Positions 45,287-57,257 are shown, counted from the stretch's first letter. The stretch is DNA of 64,000 nucleotides from Flavobacteriales bacterium ALC-1 (GCA_000171875.1 ABHI01000002.1:965780-1029779); one strand, 5' to 3'. Numbers and translations: made by a program. Notes: generated by a model not told the origin, from the sequence alone.

Positions 45287-45832
45287 ATGTCAGAGAAAAA
45301 ATGGTATGTTGTTAGAGCGGTAAGCGGTCAAGAAAACAAAATCAAAACTTACATTGAAAATGAAATTTCAAGATTAGGTTTAGAAGATTTCGTTGATCAA
45401 GTACTAGTACCAACAGAAAAAGTAATTCAAATACGTAACGGAAAGAAAATAAACAAGGAAAAAGTTTATTTTCCTGGTTACATAATGATTCAAGCCAATT
45501 TAAGTGGCGAGATTCCTCATATTATAAAATCGATTACTAATGTAATAGGTTTTTTAGGTGAAACTAAAGGTGGTGATCCAGTACCATTAAGACAATCTGA
45601 AGTTAACAGAATGTTAGGTAAAGTTGATGAGTTAGCAATAGAGGCAGATGCAAATGTTGCAATACCATTTACTAAAGGAGAAACTGTAAAAGTTATCGAT
45701 GGACCATTCAATGGTTTTGATGGAACTATCGAGAAGATAAATGAAGAAAAGCGTAAGCTAGAAGTAATGGTTAAGATTTTCGGAAGAAAAACACCATTAG
45801 AGTTAAGCTATATGCAAGTAGAAAAAGTATAA
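45287..45832 (+). CDS. nusG: Transcription termination/antitermination factor NusG
   Basis: 181 aa. NGN domain (KWYVVRAVSGQENKIKTYIENEI, VYFPGYIMIQANLSG) and a C-terminal KOW domain (FTKGETVKVIDGPFNGFDGTIEKI). It binds RNA polymerase and links it to Rho or the ribosome. Between secE and rplK in the usual order. Confidence 0.97.
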   Translation: MSEKKWYVVRAVSGQENKIKTYIENEISRLGLEDFVDQVLVPTEKVIQIRNGKKINKEKVYFPGYIMIQANLSGEIPHIIKSITNVIGFLGETKGGDPVPLRQSEVNRMLGKVDELAIEADANVAIPFTKGETVKVIDGPFNGFDGTIEKINEEKRKLEVMVKIFGRKTPLELSYMQVEKV

Positions 45833-45900
45833 TAATTGTTACAATAAAGACAGCGTGTAATCTATGCTTCCAATATAGATGAGCGTACAAACATTAAGAA

Positions 45901-46341
45901 ATGGCAAAAGAAATAGACAAAGTAGTTAAGCTACAAGTTCGGGGAGGTGCTGCGAATCCATCGCCACCGGTAGGACCCGCTTTAGGTGCCGCTGGAGTTA
46001 ACATCATGGAGTTCTGTAAGCAATTTAATGCGAGAACTCAAGATAAGCCAGGTAAAGTTTTACCTGTGGTAATCTCTGTTTACAAAGACAAATCATTTGA
46101 ATTTGTAATCAAGACTCCACCAGCAGCAGTACAATTATTAGAAGCGGCCAAAGTAAAGAAAGGATCAGGAGAACCAAACCGACGTAAAGTAGCAAAAGTA
46201 ACTTGGGATCAAGTTAAAGCGATTGCTGAAGACAAAATGGTAGATTTAAATGCCTTTGAAATCGGATCAGCTATGAAAATGGTTGCCGGTACAGCAAGAT
46301 CGATGGGTATCACTGTTAAAGGAGGAGAAGCTCCAAACTAA
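45901..46341 (+). CDS. rplK: Ribosomal protein L11 (uL11)
   Basis: 146 aa. [39 protein letters not shown] is the L11 N-terminal domain that contacts the GTPase centre with L10/L12; the RNA-binding C-terminal domain ends in [12 protein letters not shown]. Stop lies 10 bp before the L1 start. The mRNA leader between nusG and rplK contains a small inverted repeat (ATCTAT/ATAGAT at 45860-45880) that could be the L1 autoregulatory site; this is only a suggestion. Confidence 0.98.
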   Translation: MAKEIDKVVKLQVRGGAANPSPPVGPALGAAGVNIMEFCKQFNARTQDKPGKVLPVVISVYKDKSFEFVIKTPPAAVQLLEAAKVKKGSGEPNRRKVAKVTWDQVKAIAEDKMVDLNAFEIGSAMKMVAGTARSMGITVKGGEAPN

Positions 46342-46351
46342 ATTTTTAGAA

Positions 46352-47041
46352 ATGGCAAGATTAACAAAGAAGCAAAAAGAAGCGCACGCAAAAGTAGATA
46401 GTAATAAAGTTTACTCTCTAGAAGAAGCTTCAGCTTTACTTAAAGAGATTACATTTACAAAATTTGATGCTTCAGTAGATTTAGCAATCAGATTAGGTGT
46501 AGATCCACGAAAAGCCAATCAAATGGTTCGTGGTGTAGTTTCATTACCACATGGTACAGGTAAAGACATGAAGGTACTTGCGCTAGTAACTCCAGATAAA
46601 GAAGACGAAGCTAAAGCAGCTGGTGCTGATTATGTTGGGTTAGATGAATACTTACAGAAAATTAAAGATGGTTGGACAGACGTTGACGTTATCGTTACTA
46701 TGCCAAGCATTATGGGTAAGTTAGGACCGTTAGGTAGAGTATTAGGGCCAAGAGGTCTTATGCCAAACCCTAAAACTGGTACAGTAACTATGGATGTAGC
46801 TAAAGCAGTTACAGAAGTAAAAGCTGGTAAGATAGATTTTAAAGTAGATAAAACAGGTATTGTACATGCACCAATTGGTAAAGCATCGTTTAGTACTGAG
46901 AAAATTATTGGGAACGCCCAAGAATTATTATCTACAATAATGAAGTTAAAGCCAACGTCGTCAAAAGGTACGTATGTAAAGAGTATTTACATGTCTAGTA
47001 CTATGAGTCCAAGTATCTCAATTGACACAAAAATAGGATAG
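46352..47041 (+). CDS. rplA: Ribosomal protein L1 (uL1)
   Basis: 229 aa from the ATG at 46352 ([16 protein letters not shown]). A longer frame begins at 46283 inside rplK in another frame and is not used. L1 signature segments [41 protein letters not shown] and [17 protein letters not shown] are present. It forms the mobile L1 stalk and usually represses its own L11-L1 mRNA. Confidence 0.98.
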   Translation: MARLTKKQKEAHAKVDSNKVYSLEEASALLKEITFTKFDASVDLAIRLGVDPRKANQMVRGVVSLPHGTGKDMKVLALVTPDKEDEAKAAGADYVGLDEYLQKIKDGWTDVDVIVTMPSIMGKLGPLGRVLGPRGLMPNPKTGTVTMDVAKAVTEVKAGKIDFKVDKTGIVHAPIGKASFSTEKIIGNAQELLSTIMKLKPTSSKGTYVKSIYMSSTMSPSISIDTKIG

Positions 47042-47060
47042 TAGTTAAACTTAGAATATT

Positions 47061-47582
47061 ATGACAAGAGAAGAAAAATCCCAAGTAATTGAAGAGTTGA
47101 CTGCTCAATTAGCAGATAATGCAAATATCTATTTAACAGATATTTCTGGATTAGATGCAGCAACAACTTCAAATTTAAGAAGAGCATGTTTCAAGTCTAA
47201 CATTAAGTTAGCTGTAGTTAAGAATACGCTTTTAGAGAAAGCTATGGAAGCATCGGATAAAGATTTCGGTGAATTACCTACTACTTTAAAAGGAAATACA
47301 TCAGTAATGTATTCTGAAACTGGTAATGCTCCAGCCAAAGTAATTAAAGAGTTTCGTAAAAAATCTGAAAAGCCTTTATTAAAAGGTGCATTCATTGAAG
47401 AAGCAACTTACATTGGTGACGAATTATTAGATACATTAGTAGACATTAAGTCTAAAGAAGAACTTCTTGGAGAGATTATTACAATATTACAATCTCCTGC
47501 TAAGAATGTTATTTCAGCACTTAAGTCTGGTGGTGGAACTATCGCTGGAATTGTAAAAACATTATCTGAAAGAGAAGGATAA
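47061..47582 (+). CDS. rplJ: Ribosomal protein L10 (uL10)
   Basis: 173 aa. MTREEKSQVIEELTAQLADNANIYLTDISGL, SNLRRACFKSNIKLAVVKNTLLEKAM and a C-terminal helix that binds L12 dimers. It anchors the L7/L12 stalk to 23S rRNA. rplL follows after 60 bp. Confidence 0.97.
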   Translation: MTREEKSQVIEELTAQLADNANIYLTDISGLDAATTSNLRRACFKSNIKLAVVKNTLLEKAMEASDKDFGELPTTLKGNTSVMYSETGNAPAKVIKEFRKKSEKPLLKGAFIEEATYIGDELLDTLVDIKSKEELLGEIITILQSPAKNVISALKSGGGTIAGIVKTLSEREG

Positions 47583-47642
47583 TATTAGCAAGAACACACA
47601 TTAAAAAAATATAAACACACACATTATTAAAACAATAGAAAA

Positions 47643-48020
47643 ATGGCAGATTTAAAAGATTTCGCAGAACAATTAGTTAACTTATCAGTAAAAGATGTTA
47701 ACGAATTAGCAACTATATTAAAAGACGAATATGGTATCGAGCCAGCAGCAGCTGCAGTAGCAGTAGCAGCAGGTGGAGGTGCAGCAGGTGGTGATGCCGC
47801 TGAAGAACAAACAGAATTTGATGTAATCTTAAAAGCAGCAGGTGGTTCTAAACTAGCTGTAGTAAAATTAGTTAAAGAATTAACTGGTTTAGGTTTAAAA
47901 GATGCAAAAGGTTTAGTTGATGATGCACCAAGTGCAATCAAAGAAGGCGTTTCTAAAGACGAAGCTGAAGGCTTAAAGTCATCTTTAGAAGAAGCTGGAG
48001 CTGAGGTTGAGCTTAAGTAA
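47643..48020 (+). CDS. rplL: Ribosomal protein L7/L12 (bL12)
   Basis: 125 aa. N-terminal dimer domain ([31 protein letters not shown]), an Ala/Gly-rich hinge ([16 protein letters not shown]) and the C-terminal domain ([39 protein letters not shown]) that recruits translational GTPases. Upstream of the rplL-rpoB hairpin. Confidence 0.98.
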   Translation: MADLKDFAEQLVNLSVKDVNELATILKDEYGIEPAAAAVAVAAGGGAAGGDAAEEQTEFDVILKAAGGSKLAVVKLVKELTGLGLKDAKGLVDDAPSAIKEGVSKDEAEGLKSSLEEAGAEVELK

Positions 48021-48043
48021 GCTTGCCTTAACCTACAACACAT

Positions 48044-48079
48044 GGTTTAGGTCTAGAGTAGTACTCTAAGACCTAAACC
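48044..48079 (+). promoter_or_regulatory. Hairpin in the rplL-rpoB spacer (attenuator or RNase site)
   Basis: GGTTTAGGTCTAGAGTA (48044-48060) pairs with TACTCTAAGACCTAAACC (48062-48079), 17 bp with a single bulged A. It is followed by CTTTTGTG with a weak T-run. An attenuator and an RNase III site are known in this spacer in E. coli, so a role in tuning rpoBC expression is likely. Confidence 0.65.
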
Positions 48080-48142
48080 CTTTTGTGTATATAAACGTTA
48101 TATACATTTATTAGTATTTTTTAATAAAAATCTCGTTCATCA

Positions 48143-51100
48143 ATGTTAGCAAAAAAGGCTGAAAGAATTAATTTCTCTTCTATTGTAAATAGAACAGATT
48201 ACCCAGACTTTTTGGATATCCAAATTAAATCCTTCCAGGATTTTTTCCAATTAGAAACAAAGTCAGAAGAAAGAGGAAATGAAGGCTTGTACAATACCTT
48301 CATGGAAAATTTTCCAATTACAGACACACGTAATCAATTCGTATTAGAATTTTTAGATTACTTTATTGATCCACCTAGATATTCTATAGAAGAATGTATC
48401 GAAAGAGGATTAACATATAGTGTGCCTTTAAAAGCAAGATTGAAATTATATTGTACTGATCCCGAACATGAGGATTTCGAAACAATCGTTCAAGATGTAT
48501 ATTTAGGTACTATACCTTACATGACTCCAAGCGGTACGTTTTGTATCAATGGTGCTGAACGTGTAGTAGTTTCTCAATTGCATAGATCACCTGGTGTATT
48601 CTTTAGCCAGTCTTTCCATGCTAACGGAACTAAATTATACTCAGCAAGAGTAATACCTTTTAAAGGGTCTTGGATTGAATTTGCTACAGACATTAATAGT
48701 GTGATGTATGCATATATTGATAGAAAGAAAAAATTACCAGTTACGACACTTTTCCGTGCTATTGGATTTGAACGTGACAAAGATATCTTAGAGATTTTTG
48801 ACCTTGCAGAAGAAGTAAAGGTTTCTAAATCTGGTCTGAAGAAAGTAATAGGTCGTAAGCTAGCAGCTCGTGTACTTAATACTTGGCATGAAGATTTCGT
48901 TGATGAAGATACAGGTGAAGTTGTATCTATTGAACGTAACGAAATTGTTTTAGATCGTGATACAATTATAGACAAAGATAATATTGAAGAAATTCTTGAA
49001 GCAGAAGTAAAGACTATTCTATTACACAAAGAAAGTGCGCAACAAGGAGATTACGCAATTATTCATAATACATTACAAAAAGATCCAACAAATTCTGAAA
49101 AAGAAGCTGTTGAACACATCTACCGTCAACTACGTAATGCTGAGCCGCCAGATGAAGAAACAGCACGTGGTATTATTGACAAATTATTCTTCTCTGACCA
49201 ACGTTACTCTTTAGGTGAAGTAGGTCGTTATAGAATGAACAAGAAGTTACTGTTAGATATTGGAATGGATAAGCAAGTACTTACCAAAGAAGATATCATA
49301 ACGATTATAAAATACTTAATTGAGCTTATCAATTCTAAAGCAGAGATTGATGATATCGATCACTTATCTAACCGTCGTGTACGTACAGTAGGTGAGCAGT
49401 TGTCATCTCAGTTTGGAGTTGGTTTAGCACGTATGGCACGTACTATTCGTGAACGAATGAATGTTCGTGATAACGAAGTATTTACTCCAATCGATTTAAT
49501 TAATGCTAAGACTTTATCGTCAGTAATTAATTCATTTTTTGGTACAAATCAGTTATCTCAATTTATGGACCAAACGAATCCTCTTGCAGAGATTACGCAC
49601 AAGCGTCGTCTTTCAGCATTAGGACCAGGTGGTTTATCAAGAGAAAGAGCTGGTTTCGAGGTACGTGATGTTCACTATACTCACTACGGACGTTTATGCC
49701 CTATTGAAACACCAGAAGGACCAAATATTGGTTTAATTTCTTCTTTATCTGTATTTGCGAAAGTAAACTCTATGGGATTCATTGAAACTCCATACCGTAA
49801 AGTTGATAATGGTGTTGTAGATATTAAAAATGCACCAACATATCTAAGTGCTGAGGAAGAGGAAGATATGTTAATTGCACAAGCCACTATTGAAGTAGAT
49901 GAAAAAGGTAAAATATTACCAGAGAAAATTATCTCTCGTCAAGAGGGCGATTTCCCAGTAATTGAACCTTCTAATGTTAATTACACTGACGTTGCACCTA
50001 ATCAGATTGCATCAATTTCGGCATCTTTAATTCCATTCTTGGAACATGATGATGCCAATCGTGCATTAATGGGATCTAACATGATGCGTCAGGCCGTACC
50101 ATTATTACGTCCTGAAGCACCAATCGTTGGTACAGGTTTAGAACGCCAAGTAGCGTCGGATTCTAGAGTATTAATAAATGCTGAAGGGGCTGGTACTGTT
50201 GAATATGTAGATGCTGAAAAGATCACCATAAGATACGAACGTACTAAAGAAGAAGGTATGGTAAGCTTCGATAGCGATACTAAAACTTATCCTCTAGTTA
50301 AGTTCAGAAAAACAAATCAAGGTACATCTATTAACTTAAAACCAATCGTTGAGAAAGGTGATAAAGTTGAAAGAGGTCAAGTACTTTGTGAAGGTTATGC
50401 AACACAAAATGGTGAACTAGCACTTGGTAGAAACATGAAAGTAGCCTTTATGCCTTGGAAAGGGTATAACTTTGAGGATGCGATTGTAATTTCTGAAAAA
50501 GTGGTAAGAGAAGATGTATTTACATCTATTCATATCGATGAGTATTCATTAGACGTTAGAGATACCAAATTAGGTAACGAAGAGTTAACTAATGATATTC
50601 CTAATGTTTCTGAAGAAGCAACTAAAGATTTAGATGAGAATGGTATGATTCGCATAGGTGCGGAAATCAAACCAGGGGATATCTTAATTGGTAAGATTAC
50701 ACCAAAAGGAGAATCTGACCCTACACCAGAAGAAAAATTATTAAGAGCTATCTTCGGTGATAAGGCAGGTGATGTAAAAGATGCATCTTTAAAAGCGTCT
50801 CCATCATTAAGAGGTGTTGTTATCGATAAAAAATTATTCGCTAGAGCAGTAAAAGATAAACGTAAGAGAGCTCAAGATAAAGAAGATATCGAGAAGCTAG
50901 AAGATGCTTACGATAACAGATTTGATGATCTAAAAAACACTTTAGTTGAAAAATTATTTACTATTGTAAATGGTAAAACAGCTCAAGGAATTTATAATGA
51001 TTTAGGTGAAGAGATTATCCCTAAAGGTAAGAAGTATACTTTAAAGATGTTAAATGCTGTAGATGATTACACGCATTTAACTTCAGGTAGATGGACTACT

Positions 51101-51955
51101 GATGATCATACAAATGAACTTGTTGCAGATTTAATCCATAATTATAAGATTAAAGAAAATGATTTACAAGGATCATTAAGGCGTGAGAAATTTACAATCT
51201 CTGTTGGTGATGAATTACCAGCTGGTATTATCAAACTAGCCAAAGTTTACATCGCTAAGAAGCGTAAACTTAAAGTTGGTGATAAGATGGCAGGTCGTCA
51301 CGGTAATAAGGGTATTGTTGCTCGTATTGTTCGTCAAGAAGATATGCCATTCCTAGAAGATGGAACTCCAGTTGATATTGTATTAAACCCACTTGGTGTA
51401 CCATCTCGTATGAATATTGGCCAGATATACGAAACCGTTTTAGGTTGGGCTGGTCAAGATTTAGGACGTACTTATGCAACACCAATTTTCGATGGGGCCA
51501 CATTAGATCAGATTAATGGATTTACAGATGAAGCTGGTATCCCAAGATTTGGGCATACATATCTATATGATGGTGGAACAGGTGATCGTTTTGATCAACC
51601 AGCAACTGTTGGTGTCATTTATATGATTAAGCTTGGTCACATGATTGATGATAAAATGCACGCACGTTCTATAGGACCTTACTCATTAATTACACAACAG
51701 CCACTAGGTGGTAAAGCACAATTTGGTGGTCAGCGTTTTGGTGAGATGGAGGTTTGGGCACTTGAAGCTTATGGAGCATCAAGTACACTGCGTGAGATCT
51801 TAACTGTAAAATCAGATGATGTTATTGGTAGAGCAAAAACTTACGAAGCTATCGTTAAGGGTGAGCCAATGCCAGAACCAGGACTTCCAGAATCGTTCAA
51901 CGTACTTATGCACGAATTGAAAGGTTTAGGATTGGATATTAGATTAGAAGAATAA
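48143..51955 (+). CDS. rpoB: RNA polymerase beta subunit
   Basis: 1270 aa, full length for Bacteroidota. Starts [39 protein letters not shown]. The rifampicin region contains [68 protein letters not shown], and the active-site region carries [17 protein letters not shown] (from about residue 1046). It ends with GLDIRLEE. Forms the catalytic core with RpoC; the rpoB-rpoC spacer is 73 bp and holds a palindrome. Confidence 0.99.
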   Translation: MLAKKAERINFSSIVNRTDYPDFLDIQIKSFQDFFQLETKSEERGNEGLYNTFMENFPITDTRNQFVLEFLDYFIDPPRYSIEECIERGLTYSVPLKARLKLYCTDPEHEDFETIVQDVYLGTIPYMTPSGTFCINGAERVVVSQLHRSPGVFFSQSFHANGTKLYSARVIPFKGSWIEFATDINSVMYAYIDRKKKLPVTTLFRAIGFERDKDILEIFDLAEEVKVSKSGLKKVIGRKLAARVLNTWHEDFVDEDTGEVVSIERNEIVLDRDTIIDKDNIEEILEAEVKTILLHKESAQQGDYAIIHNTLQKDPTNSEKEAVEHIYRQLRNAEPPDEETARGIIDKLFFSDQRYSLGEVGRYRMNKKLLLDIGMDKQVLTKEDIITIIKYLIELINSKAEIDDIDHLSNRRVRTVGEQLSSQFGVGLARMARTIRERMNVRDNEVFTPIDLINAKTLSSVINSFFGTNQLSQFMDQTNPLAEITHKRRLSALGPGGLSRERAGFEVRDVHYTHYGRLCPIETPEGPNIGLISSLSVFAKVNSMGFIETPYRKVDNGVVDIKNAPTYLSAEEEEDMLIAQATIEVDEKGKILPEKIISRQEGDFPVIEPSNVNYTDVAPNQIASISASLIPFLEHDDANRALMGSNMMRQAVPLLRPEAPIVGTGLERQVASDSRVLINAEGAGTVEYVDAEKITIRYERTKEEGMVSFDSDTKTYPLVKFRKTNQGTSINLKPIVEKGDKVERGQVLCEGYATQNGELALGRNMKVAFMPWKGYNFEDAIVISEKVVREDVFTSIHIDEYSLDVRDTKLGNEELTNDIPNVSEEATKDLDENGMIRIGAEIKPGDILIGKITPKGESDPTPEEKLLRAIFGDKAGDVKDASLKASPSLRGVVIDKKLFARAVKDKRKRAQDKEDIEKLEDAYDNRFDDLKNTLVEKLFTIVNGKTAQGIYNDLGEEIIPKGKKYTLKMLNAVDDYTHLTSGRWTTDDHTNELVADLIHNYKIKENDLQGSLRREKFTISVGDELPAGIIKLAKVYIAKKRKLKVGDKMAGRHGNKGIVARIVRQEDMPFLEDGTPVDIVLNPLGVPSRMNIGQIYETVLGWAGQDLGRTYATPIFDGATLDQINGFTDEAGIPRFGHTYLYDGGTGDRFDQPATVGVIYMIKLGHMIDDKMHARSIGPYSLITQQPLGGKAQFGGQRFGEMEVWALEAYGASSTLREILTVKSDDVIGRAKTYEAIVKGEPMPEPGLPESFNVLMHELKGLGLDIRLEE

Positions 51956-51960
51956 AAAAT

Positions 51961-52018
51961 AGTAGGCAGTCGTCAGTACACTTATTAATTGTGTACTGAA
52001 GACTGAAGACTGAATACT
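51961..52018. repeat. Heptad-phased palindrome between rpoB and rpoC
   Basis: Left arm 51961-51981 (core CAGTCGTCAGTACAC) and right arm 51991-52018 (GTGTACT GAAGACT GAAGACT GAATACT) are complementary over 21 bp with four mismatches around the 9-nt loop TTATTAATT. The right arm is a 7-nt repeat. It sits 5 bp after the rpoB stop and 10 bp before rpoC. Confidence 0.65.
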
Positions 52019-52028
52019 ATAAAAGAAC

Positions 52029-55000
52029 ATGGCAAGAAGACAAGATAAGAATACAGTACAGAAGTTTAACAAAATTTCTATTGGCTTAGCATCACCTGAA
52101 TCTGTTTTAGCAGCATCTCGTGGTGAAGTATTAAAGCCAGAAACTATTAATTATCGAACACACAAACCTGAGCGTGATGGTTTGTTCTGTGAGCGTATTT
52201 TTGGTCCTGTGAAGGATTTTGAATGTGCTTGTGGTAAATATAAAAGAATACGTTACAAAGGTATCGTTTGTGATCGTTGTGGTGTAGAAGTAACAGAAAA
52301 GAAAGTACGTAGAGACAGAGTAGGACACATCAACTTAGTTGTGCCTGTAGCCCATATCTGGTATTTCCGTTCGTTACCAAATAAAATAGGTTACCTTCTT
52401 GGATTACCATCTAAGAAGTTAGATATGATTATCTATTACGAGCGTTATGTAGTTATCCAGCCAGGTATAGCTATGAATGCTGAAGGTGAACCAGTTCAAA
52501 AAATGGATTTCCTTACTGAAGAAGAGTATCTAAATATTTTAGAAGCTATTCCTCAAGAGAATCAATATTTAGATGATACAGACCCTAACAAATTCATCGC
52601 TAAGATGGGTGCTGAGTGTCTTATCGATTTATTAGCTCGTATTGATTTAGATCAGTTATCATACGATTTAAGACATAAGGCTAATAATGAAACATCTAAG
52701 CAACGTAAAACTGAAGCTTTAAAGCGTTTACAAGTTGTAGAAGCATTTAGAGATTCTAACGAAAATAGAGAGAACAGACCAGAGTGGATGATCATGAAAG
52801 CTGTTCCAGTAATCCCACCAGAATTAAGACCATTAGTGCCTTTAGATGGTGGACGTTTTGCAACTTCAGATTTAAATGATTTATACCGTCGTGTAATTAT
52901 CCGTAACAACCGTCTTAAAAGATTAGTTGAGATAAAAGCACCAGAAGTTATTTTACGTAATGAGAAGCGTATGTTACAAGAATCAGTAGATTCATTATTT
53001 GATAACACACGTAAATCATCTGCAGTAAAAACAGATTCTAATAGACCATTAAAATCATTATCGGATTCACTTAAAGGTAAGCAAGGACGTTTCCGTCAAA
53101 ACTTACTTGGTAAGCGTGTTGATTATTCTGCACGTTCTGTAATTGTTGTTGGACCAGAGTTAAAATTATTCGAATGTGGATTGCCAAAAGATATGGCAGC
53201 TGAACTTTACAAGCCTTTTATCATTAGAAAACTGATTGAAAGAGGTATTGTAAAAACTGTAAAATCTGCAAAGAAAATTATAGATAGAAAAGAACCTGTA
53301 GTTTGGGATATTTTAGAAAATGTTTTAAAAGGACATCCAGTACTTTTAAATCGTGCTCCTACATTACACAGACTTGGTATTCAAGCATTCCAACCTAAGC
53401 TTATCGAAGGTAAGGCGATTCAGTTACACCCATTAGTGTGTACGGCGTTTAATGCCGATTTCGATGGTGACCAAATGGCTGTGCATTTACCATTAGGTCC
53501 TGAAGCTATCTTAGAAGCTCAACTATTAATGTTGGCATCACATAATATTTTGAACCCAGCAAATGGTTCACCAGTAACAGTTCCATCTCAGGATATGGTA
53601 CTTGGTTTATATTATATGACTAAGCATAGAAAAACAGATAAGGATTTCACAGTTAAAGGTGAAGGCTTAACATTCTACTCTCCAGATGAAGTATTAATTG
53701 CTTACAATGAGAAGCAGGTAGAGCTTAATGCTGGAATTAAAGTAAGAACTAAAGACTTCAATGAAGAAGGAGAGTTAACGACTCAAATTATTGAAACTAC
53801 TGTTGGTCGTGTACTTTTCAACGAAAAGGTACCAGAAGTAGCAGGATACATTAATGAAGTATTAACTAAGAAATCTTTACGTGAAATTATTCACGGAATT
53901 CTTAAAGTAACTTCTGTTCCTGAAACTGCTGAGTTCTTAGATGAGATTAAAACATTAGGATATAAGTTTGCATTCCAAGGTGGATTATCATTTAGTTTAG
54001 GTGATATTATTATTCCTCAAGAGAAGCACACCATGATTGATGCTGCAAACAAGCAGGTTGATGGTATTATGGGTAACTATAATATGGGACTTATTACCAA
54101 CAATGAAAGATATAACCAAGTTATTGATATCTGGACGTCTACAAATGCTGAATTGACAGAATTGTCAATGAAGCGTATTAGAGAAGATCAGCAAGGCTTT
54201 AATTCGGTGTTTATGATGCTAGATTCTGGTGCAAGGGGTTCTAAAGAACAAATCCGTCAGTTAACTGGTATGCGTGGATTAATGGCTAAGCCTAAAAAAT
54301 CTAATGCAGGTGGTGGAGAAATTATTGAAAACCCGATTCTTTCTAACTTTAAGGAAGGACTTTCAATTTTAGAATATTTTATCTCAACTCACGGTGCACG
54401 TAAAGGTCTTGCAGATACTGCTCTGAAAACAGCAGATGCAGGTTACTTAACACGTCGTTTAGTAGATGTATCTCAAGATGTAATTGTTTATGAAGAGGAT
54501 TGTGGTACACTAAGAGGAATTGAAGTTTCGGCACTTAAGAAGAACGAAGAAATCGTTGAAAACTTAGAAGCTAGAATCGTTGGTAGAACATCACTTAATG
54601 ATGTATTCGATCCGCATACAGAAGAATTATTAGTCGAAGCAGGAGGTCATATTAATGATGTTATTGCTAAACAAATAGGTGATTCTGCTATTGAATCTAT
54701 TGAAGTACGTTCACCATTAACATGTGAAGCTAAGAAAGGTATTTGTGTGAGTTGTTACGGACGTAACCTTGCTACAGGTAAATTAGTACAACGAGGTGAA
54801 GCTGTTGGTGTAGTTGCTGCACAATCTATTGGTGAACCTGGTACACAGTTAACATTACGTACATTCCACGTAGGTGGTATTGCTGGTAACATTTCTGAAG
54901 AGAATAAGTTAACAGTGAAGTTTGATGGTGTTGCTGAGATTGAAGATCTTAAAACAGTAAAATCTAAAGATAACGACGGAAACGAAGTAGATGTTGTAAT

Positions 55001-56330
55001 TTCTAGAACTTCAGAATTAAAGTTAGTGGATGCTAAAACAGGAATTGTTTTAAGTACAAATAACATACCTTATGGTTCTCACATCTTTGTGAAGCCTGGA
55101 GCTAAAGTGAAGAAAGGTGACGTTATCTGTCAGTGGGATCCTTATAATGGTGTAATTATTTCAGAATTTGCTGGTAAAGTAAAGTATGAAAACATCGAGC
55201 AAGGTATAACTTACCAAGTTGAAATTGATGAACAAACAGGTTTCCAAGAGAAAGTAATTTCTGAATCTAGAAACAAGAAGTTAATCCCAACCTTATTAAT
55301 TGAAGATAAGAAAGGTGAAACTATCCGTTCATACAACTTACCAGTTGGTGCACACATTATGATTGATGATGGTGATAAAATTGATATCGGTAAGATTTTA
55401 GTTAAGATACCTCGTAAATCTGCTAAAGCTGGTGATATTACTGGTGGTCTTCCTCGTGTAACGGAATTATTCGAAGCACGTAACCCTTCTAATCCTGCTG
55501 TAGTAAGTGAGATTGATGGTGTGGTGTCATTTGGTAAAATAAAACGTGGTAACCGTGAGATTATAATCGAATCTAAATTAGGTGAGATTAAGAAATACTT
55601 AGTGAAGCTATCTAATCAGATTCTTGTACAAGAAAATGATTACGTAAAAGCAGGTATGCCTTTATCTGATGGATCTATTACACCAAATGATATCTTAAAT
55701 ATTAAAGGTCCTTCTGCAGTACAACAATATTTAGTAAATGAAGTACAAGAAGTATATCGTTTACAAGGTGTGAAGATTAACGACAAGCACTTCGAAGTTG
55801 TTGTAAGACAGATGATGCGTAAAGTAAGAATTATTGATTCTGGGGATACCATTTTCTTAGAAAATCAGTTAGTTCATAAATCAGATTTCATTGAAGAAAA
55901 CGATAAAATGTTCGGAATGAAAGTGGTTGAAGATGCTGGTGATTCTGAGAATTTAAAATCAGGTCAGATTGTATCTGTTAGAACGTTACGAGATGAAAAT
56001 TCTAGCTTACGTAGAGAAGATAAAAATCTTGTAACGGCAAGAGATGTGAGTCCAGCGACTGCAACTCCAATATTGCAAGGTATTACTAGAGCTTCATTAC
56101 AAACTAAGTCGTTTATATCTGCGGCATCGTTCCAAGAAACTACTAAGGTTCTTAACGAAGCAGCTGTAAATGGTAAAGTGGATACACTTGAAGGACTTAA
56201 AGAAAATGTAATAGTTGGTCATAGAATTCCAGCTGGTACAGGTGTGAGAGAATACGAGCACATCATAGTAGGTTCTAAAGAAGAGTTTAATGAAATGATG
56301 AAAGCTAAAGAAGAAATGAATTTTAATTAA
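52029..56330 (+). CDS. rpoC: RNA polymerase beta-prime subunit
   Basis: 1433 aa. N-terminal zinc site [20 protein letters not shown] (cysteines at about 66, 68, 80, 83), the clamp region, and the catalytic motif NADFDGDQM at 475-483 with the three Mg2+-binding aspartates. The second zinc region is present near residue 900 ([14 protein letters not shown]), and [28 protein letters not shown] marks the bridge/trigger region. The catalytic subunit of RNA polymerase. A hairpin at 56360 follows the stop. Confidence 0.99.
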   Translation: MARRQDKNTVQKFNKISIGLASPESVLAASRGEVLKPETINYRTHKPERDGLFCERIFGPVKDFECACGKYKRIRYKGIVCDRCGVEVTEKKVRRDRVGHINLVVPVAHIWYFRSLPNKIGYLLGLPSKKLDMIIYYERYVVIQPGIAMNAEGEPVQKMDFLTEEEYLNILEAIPQENQYLDDTDPNKFIAKMGAECLIDLLARIDLDQLSYDLRHKANNETSKQRKTEALKRLQVVEAFRDSNENRENRPEWMIMKAVPVIPPELRPLVPLDGGRFATSDLNDLYRRVIIRNNRLKRLVEIKAPEVILRNEKRMLQESVDSLFDNTRKSSAVKTDSNRPLKSLSDSLKGKQGRFRQNLLGKRVDYSARSVIVVGPELKLFECGLPKDMAAELYKPFIIRKLIERGIVKTVKSAKKIIDRKEPVVWDILENVLKGHPVLLNRAPTLHRLGIQAFQPKLIEGKAIQLHPLVCTAFNADFDGDQMAVHLPLGPEAILEAQLLMLASHNILNPANGSPVTVPSQDMVLGLYYMTKHRKTDKDFTVKGEGLTFYSPDEVLIAYNEKQVELNAGIKVRTKDFNEEGELTTQIIETTVGRVLFNEKVPEVAGYINEVLTKKSLREIIHGILKVTSVPETAEFLDEIKTLGYKFAFQGGLSFSLGDIIIPQEKHTMIDAANKQVDGIMGNYNMGLITNNERYNQVIDIWTSTNAELTELSMKRIREDQQGFNSVFMMLDSGARGSKEQIRQLTGMRGLMAKPKKSNAGGGEIIENPILSNFKEGLSILEYFISTHGARKGLADTALKTADAGYLTRRLVDVSQDVIVYEEDCGTLRGIEVSALKKNEEIVENLEARIVGRTSLNDVFDPHTEELLVEAGGHINDVIAKQIGDSAIESIEVRSPLTCEAKKGICVSCYGRNLATGKLVQRGEAVGVVAAQSIGEPGTQLTLRTFHVGGIAGNISEENKLTVKFDGVAEIEDLKTVKSKDNDGNEVDVVISRTSELKLVDAKTGIVLSTNNIPYGSHIFVKPGAKVKKGDVICQWDPYNGVIISEFAGKVKYENIEQGITYQVEIDEQTGFQEKVISESRNKKLIPTLLIEDKKGETIRSYNLPVGAHIMIDDGDKIDIGKILVKIPRKSAKAGDITGGLPRVTELFEARNPSNPAVVSEIDGVVSFGKIKRGNREIIIESKLGEIKKYLVKLSNQILVQENDYVKAGMPLSDGSITPNDILNIKGPSAVQQYLVNEVQEVYRLQGVKINDKHFEVVVRQMMRKVRIIDSGDTIFLENQLVHKSDFIEENDKMFGMKVVEDAGDSENLKSGQIVSVRTLRDENSSLRREDKNLVTARDVSPATATPILQGITRASLQTKSFISAASFQETTKVLNEAAVNGKVDTLEGLKENVIVGHRIPAGTGVREYEHIIVGSKEEFNEMMKAKEEMNFN

Positions 56331-56359
56331 TTCGAATTTTCTTAAGTATAAATTAAATC

Positions 56360-56397
56360 AAAAGCCTTCTTGTTTTGCAACATGAAGGCTTTTGTAA
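56360..56397 (+). terminator. Hairpin terminator after rpoC
   Basis: AAAAGCCTTC (56360-56369) pairs with GAAGGCTTTT (56384-56393), 30 bp after the rpoC stop, followed by a T-rich tail. It ends the long ribosomal/polymerase transcript and overlaps the tempting upstream ATGs of the next gene, which therefore starts at 56418. Confidence 0.7.
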
Positions 56398-56417
56398 TTT
56401 TAAATAAAAATAGAAAA

Positions 56418-56735
56418 ATGGCAGACGAAAAAAATAATCCTAAAAAAGGACAAATTAATATAGAATTAGATGAGAAGGTAGCTGAAGGGACATATTCTAA
56501 CTTAGCAATTATAAATCATTCTGTATCAGAATTTGTAGTTGACTTTGTAAGTATTATGCCAGGAACACCAAAAAGCAAGGTGAAGTCTCGTATTATATTA
56601 ACACCACAGCATGCAAAGCGTTTGTTGAAAGCATTAGGTGATAATGTGACGCGTTTTGAAAAGGCACATGGTGAAATTAAGGATTACGAGCAACCTCCAA
56701 TACCCTTGAATTTTGGCCCAACAGGACAAGCCTAA
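56418..56735 (+). CDS. DUF3467 family protein
   Basis: 105 aa from the ATG at 56418 (MADEKNNPKKGQINIELDE). An ATG at 56370 is in frame but lies inside the rpoC terminator hairpin. The DUF3467 core is INIELDEKVAEGTYSNLAIINHSVSEFVVDFVSIMPGTPKSKVKSRIILTPQHAKRLLKALGDNV. The family is widespread in Bacteroidota and unknown in function. The C-terminus QPPIPLNFGPTGQA is repeated downstream in a non-coding remnant (56772-56821). Confidence 0.88.
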   Translation: MADEKNNPKKGQINIELDEKVAEGTYSNLAIINHSVSEFVVDFVSIMPGTPKSKVKSRIILTPQHAKRLLKALGDNVTRFEKAHGEIKDYEQPPIPLNFGPTGQA

Positions 56736-56771
56736 TAGATAGAATTTGCTGTTGTTCGAAATTTTTCTTTA

Positions 56772-56821
56772 GAGCAACACCTCCAATACCCTTGGATTTT
56801 GGCCCAACAGGTCCAGTTTGA
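56772..56821 (+). pseudogene. Duplicated 3' tail of the DUF3467 gene
   Basis: A degenerate second copy of the gene's last 45 or so bases: GAGCAAC-ac-CTCCAATACCC...GGCCCAACAGG, with a two-base insertion and a few substitutions. It still reads PPIPLDFGPTGPV then a stop, but no upstream part is attached. Confidence 0.7.
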
Positions 56822-56830
56822 AAATTAAAA

Positions 56831-56857
56831 ACCCTTTGAATATAATATTCAAAGGGT
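56831..56857. terminator. Bidirectional terminator
   Basis: Perfect 13-bp arms ACCCTTTGAATAT/ATATTCAAAGGGT around a single A (56844), flanked by A- and T-tracts, between the plus-strand DUF3467 gene and the minus-strand Fe-S protein gene. Confidence 0.85.
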
Positions 56858-56881
56858 TTTTAATTAGCTTATAACTTCTAT

Positions 56882-57112
56882 TTAAGCTACCTCTTTCTGA
56901 TTCAAATAATATTTTAATGCACCTGATGGACATTTATTAATCTGATTTATAATGGCTTTAGTTTGCGCACCATCTAAATCAATCCAAGGAATCACAGAAT
57001 TTCTAAATACATCTGAAAGTTGTAGTGCACAAATGCCTGCATTTGCACAACAGCTAGGTTCGTAGGTCACAGTAATCTTATCGTTACTGAAAACGTTTGC
57101 GTTTGTATCCAT
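56882..57112 (-). CDS. Small (4Fe-4S)-binding protein (Fer4_19-like)
   Basis: 76 aa. Cysteines CCANAGIC (residues 21, 22 and 28) and C60 (NKCPSGALKYYL) give a divergent ferredoxin-like cluster of the Fer4_19/YjdI type. Function unknown; probably a small electron-transfer or redox protein. Stands alone between two transcription units. Confidence 0.85.
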   Translation of the reverse strand: MDTNANVFSNDKITVTYEPSCCANAGICALQLSDVFRNSVIPWIDLDGAQTKAIINQINKCPSGALKYYLNQKEVA

Positions 57113-57257
57113 AATAAGTAGATTAGTTTGGGGTTAATCTTAGTTTGAATGTATATTATAGTTATTCAAGAGTAATTAAAATTACGTCAAAAAACAAAAT
57201 ACATCGACGAAATACATAAATTTTAACACTTATTCGATGAACTACATACTCAAACTC

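Noticed and set aside
46283..46351. Upstream extension of rplA into rplK
   Set aside because: It overlaps the end of rplK in another frame; L1 proteins start [10 protein letters not shown].
56370..56417. Upstream extension of the DUF3467 gene
   Set aside because: It lies inside the rpoC terminator hairpin and is not family-like.
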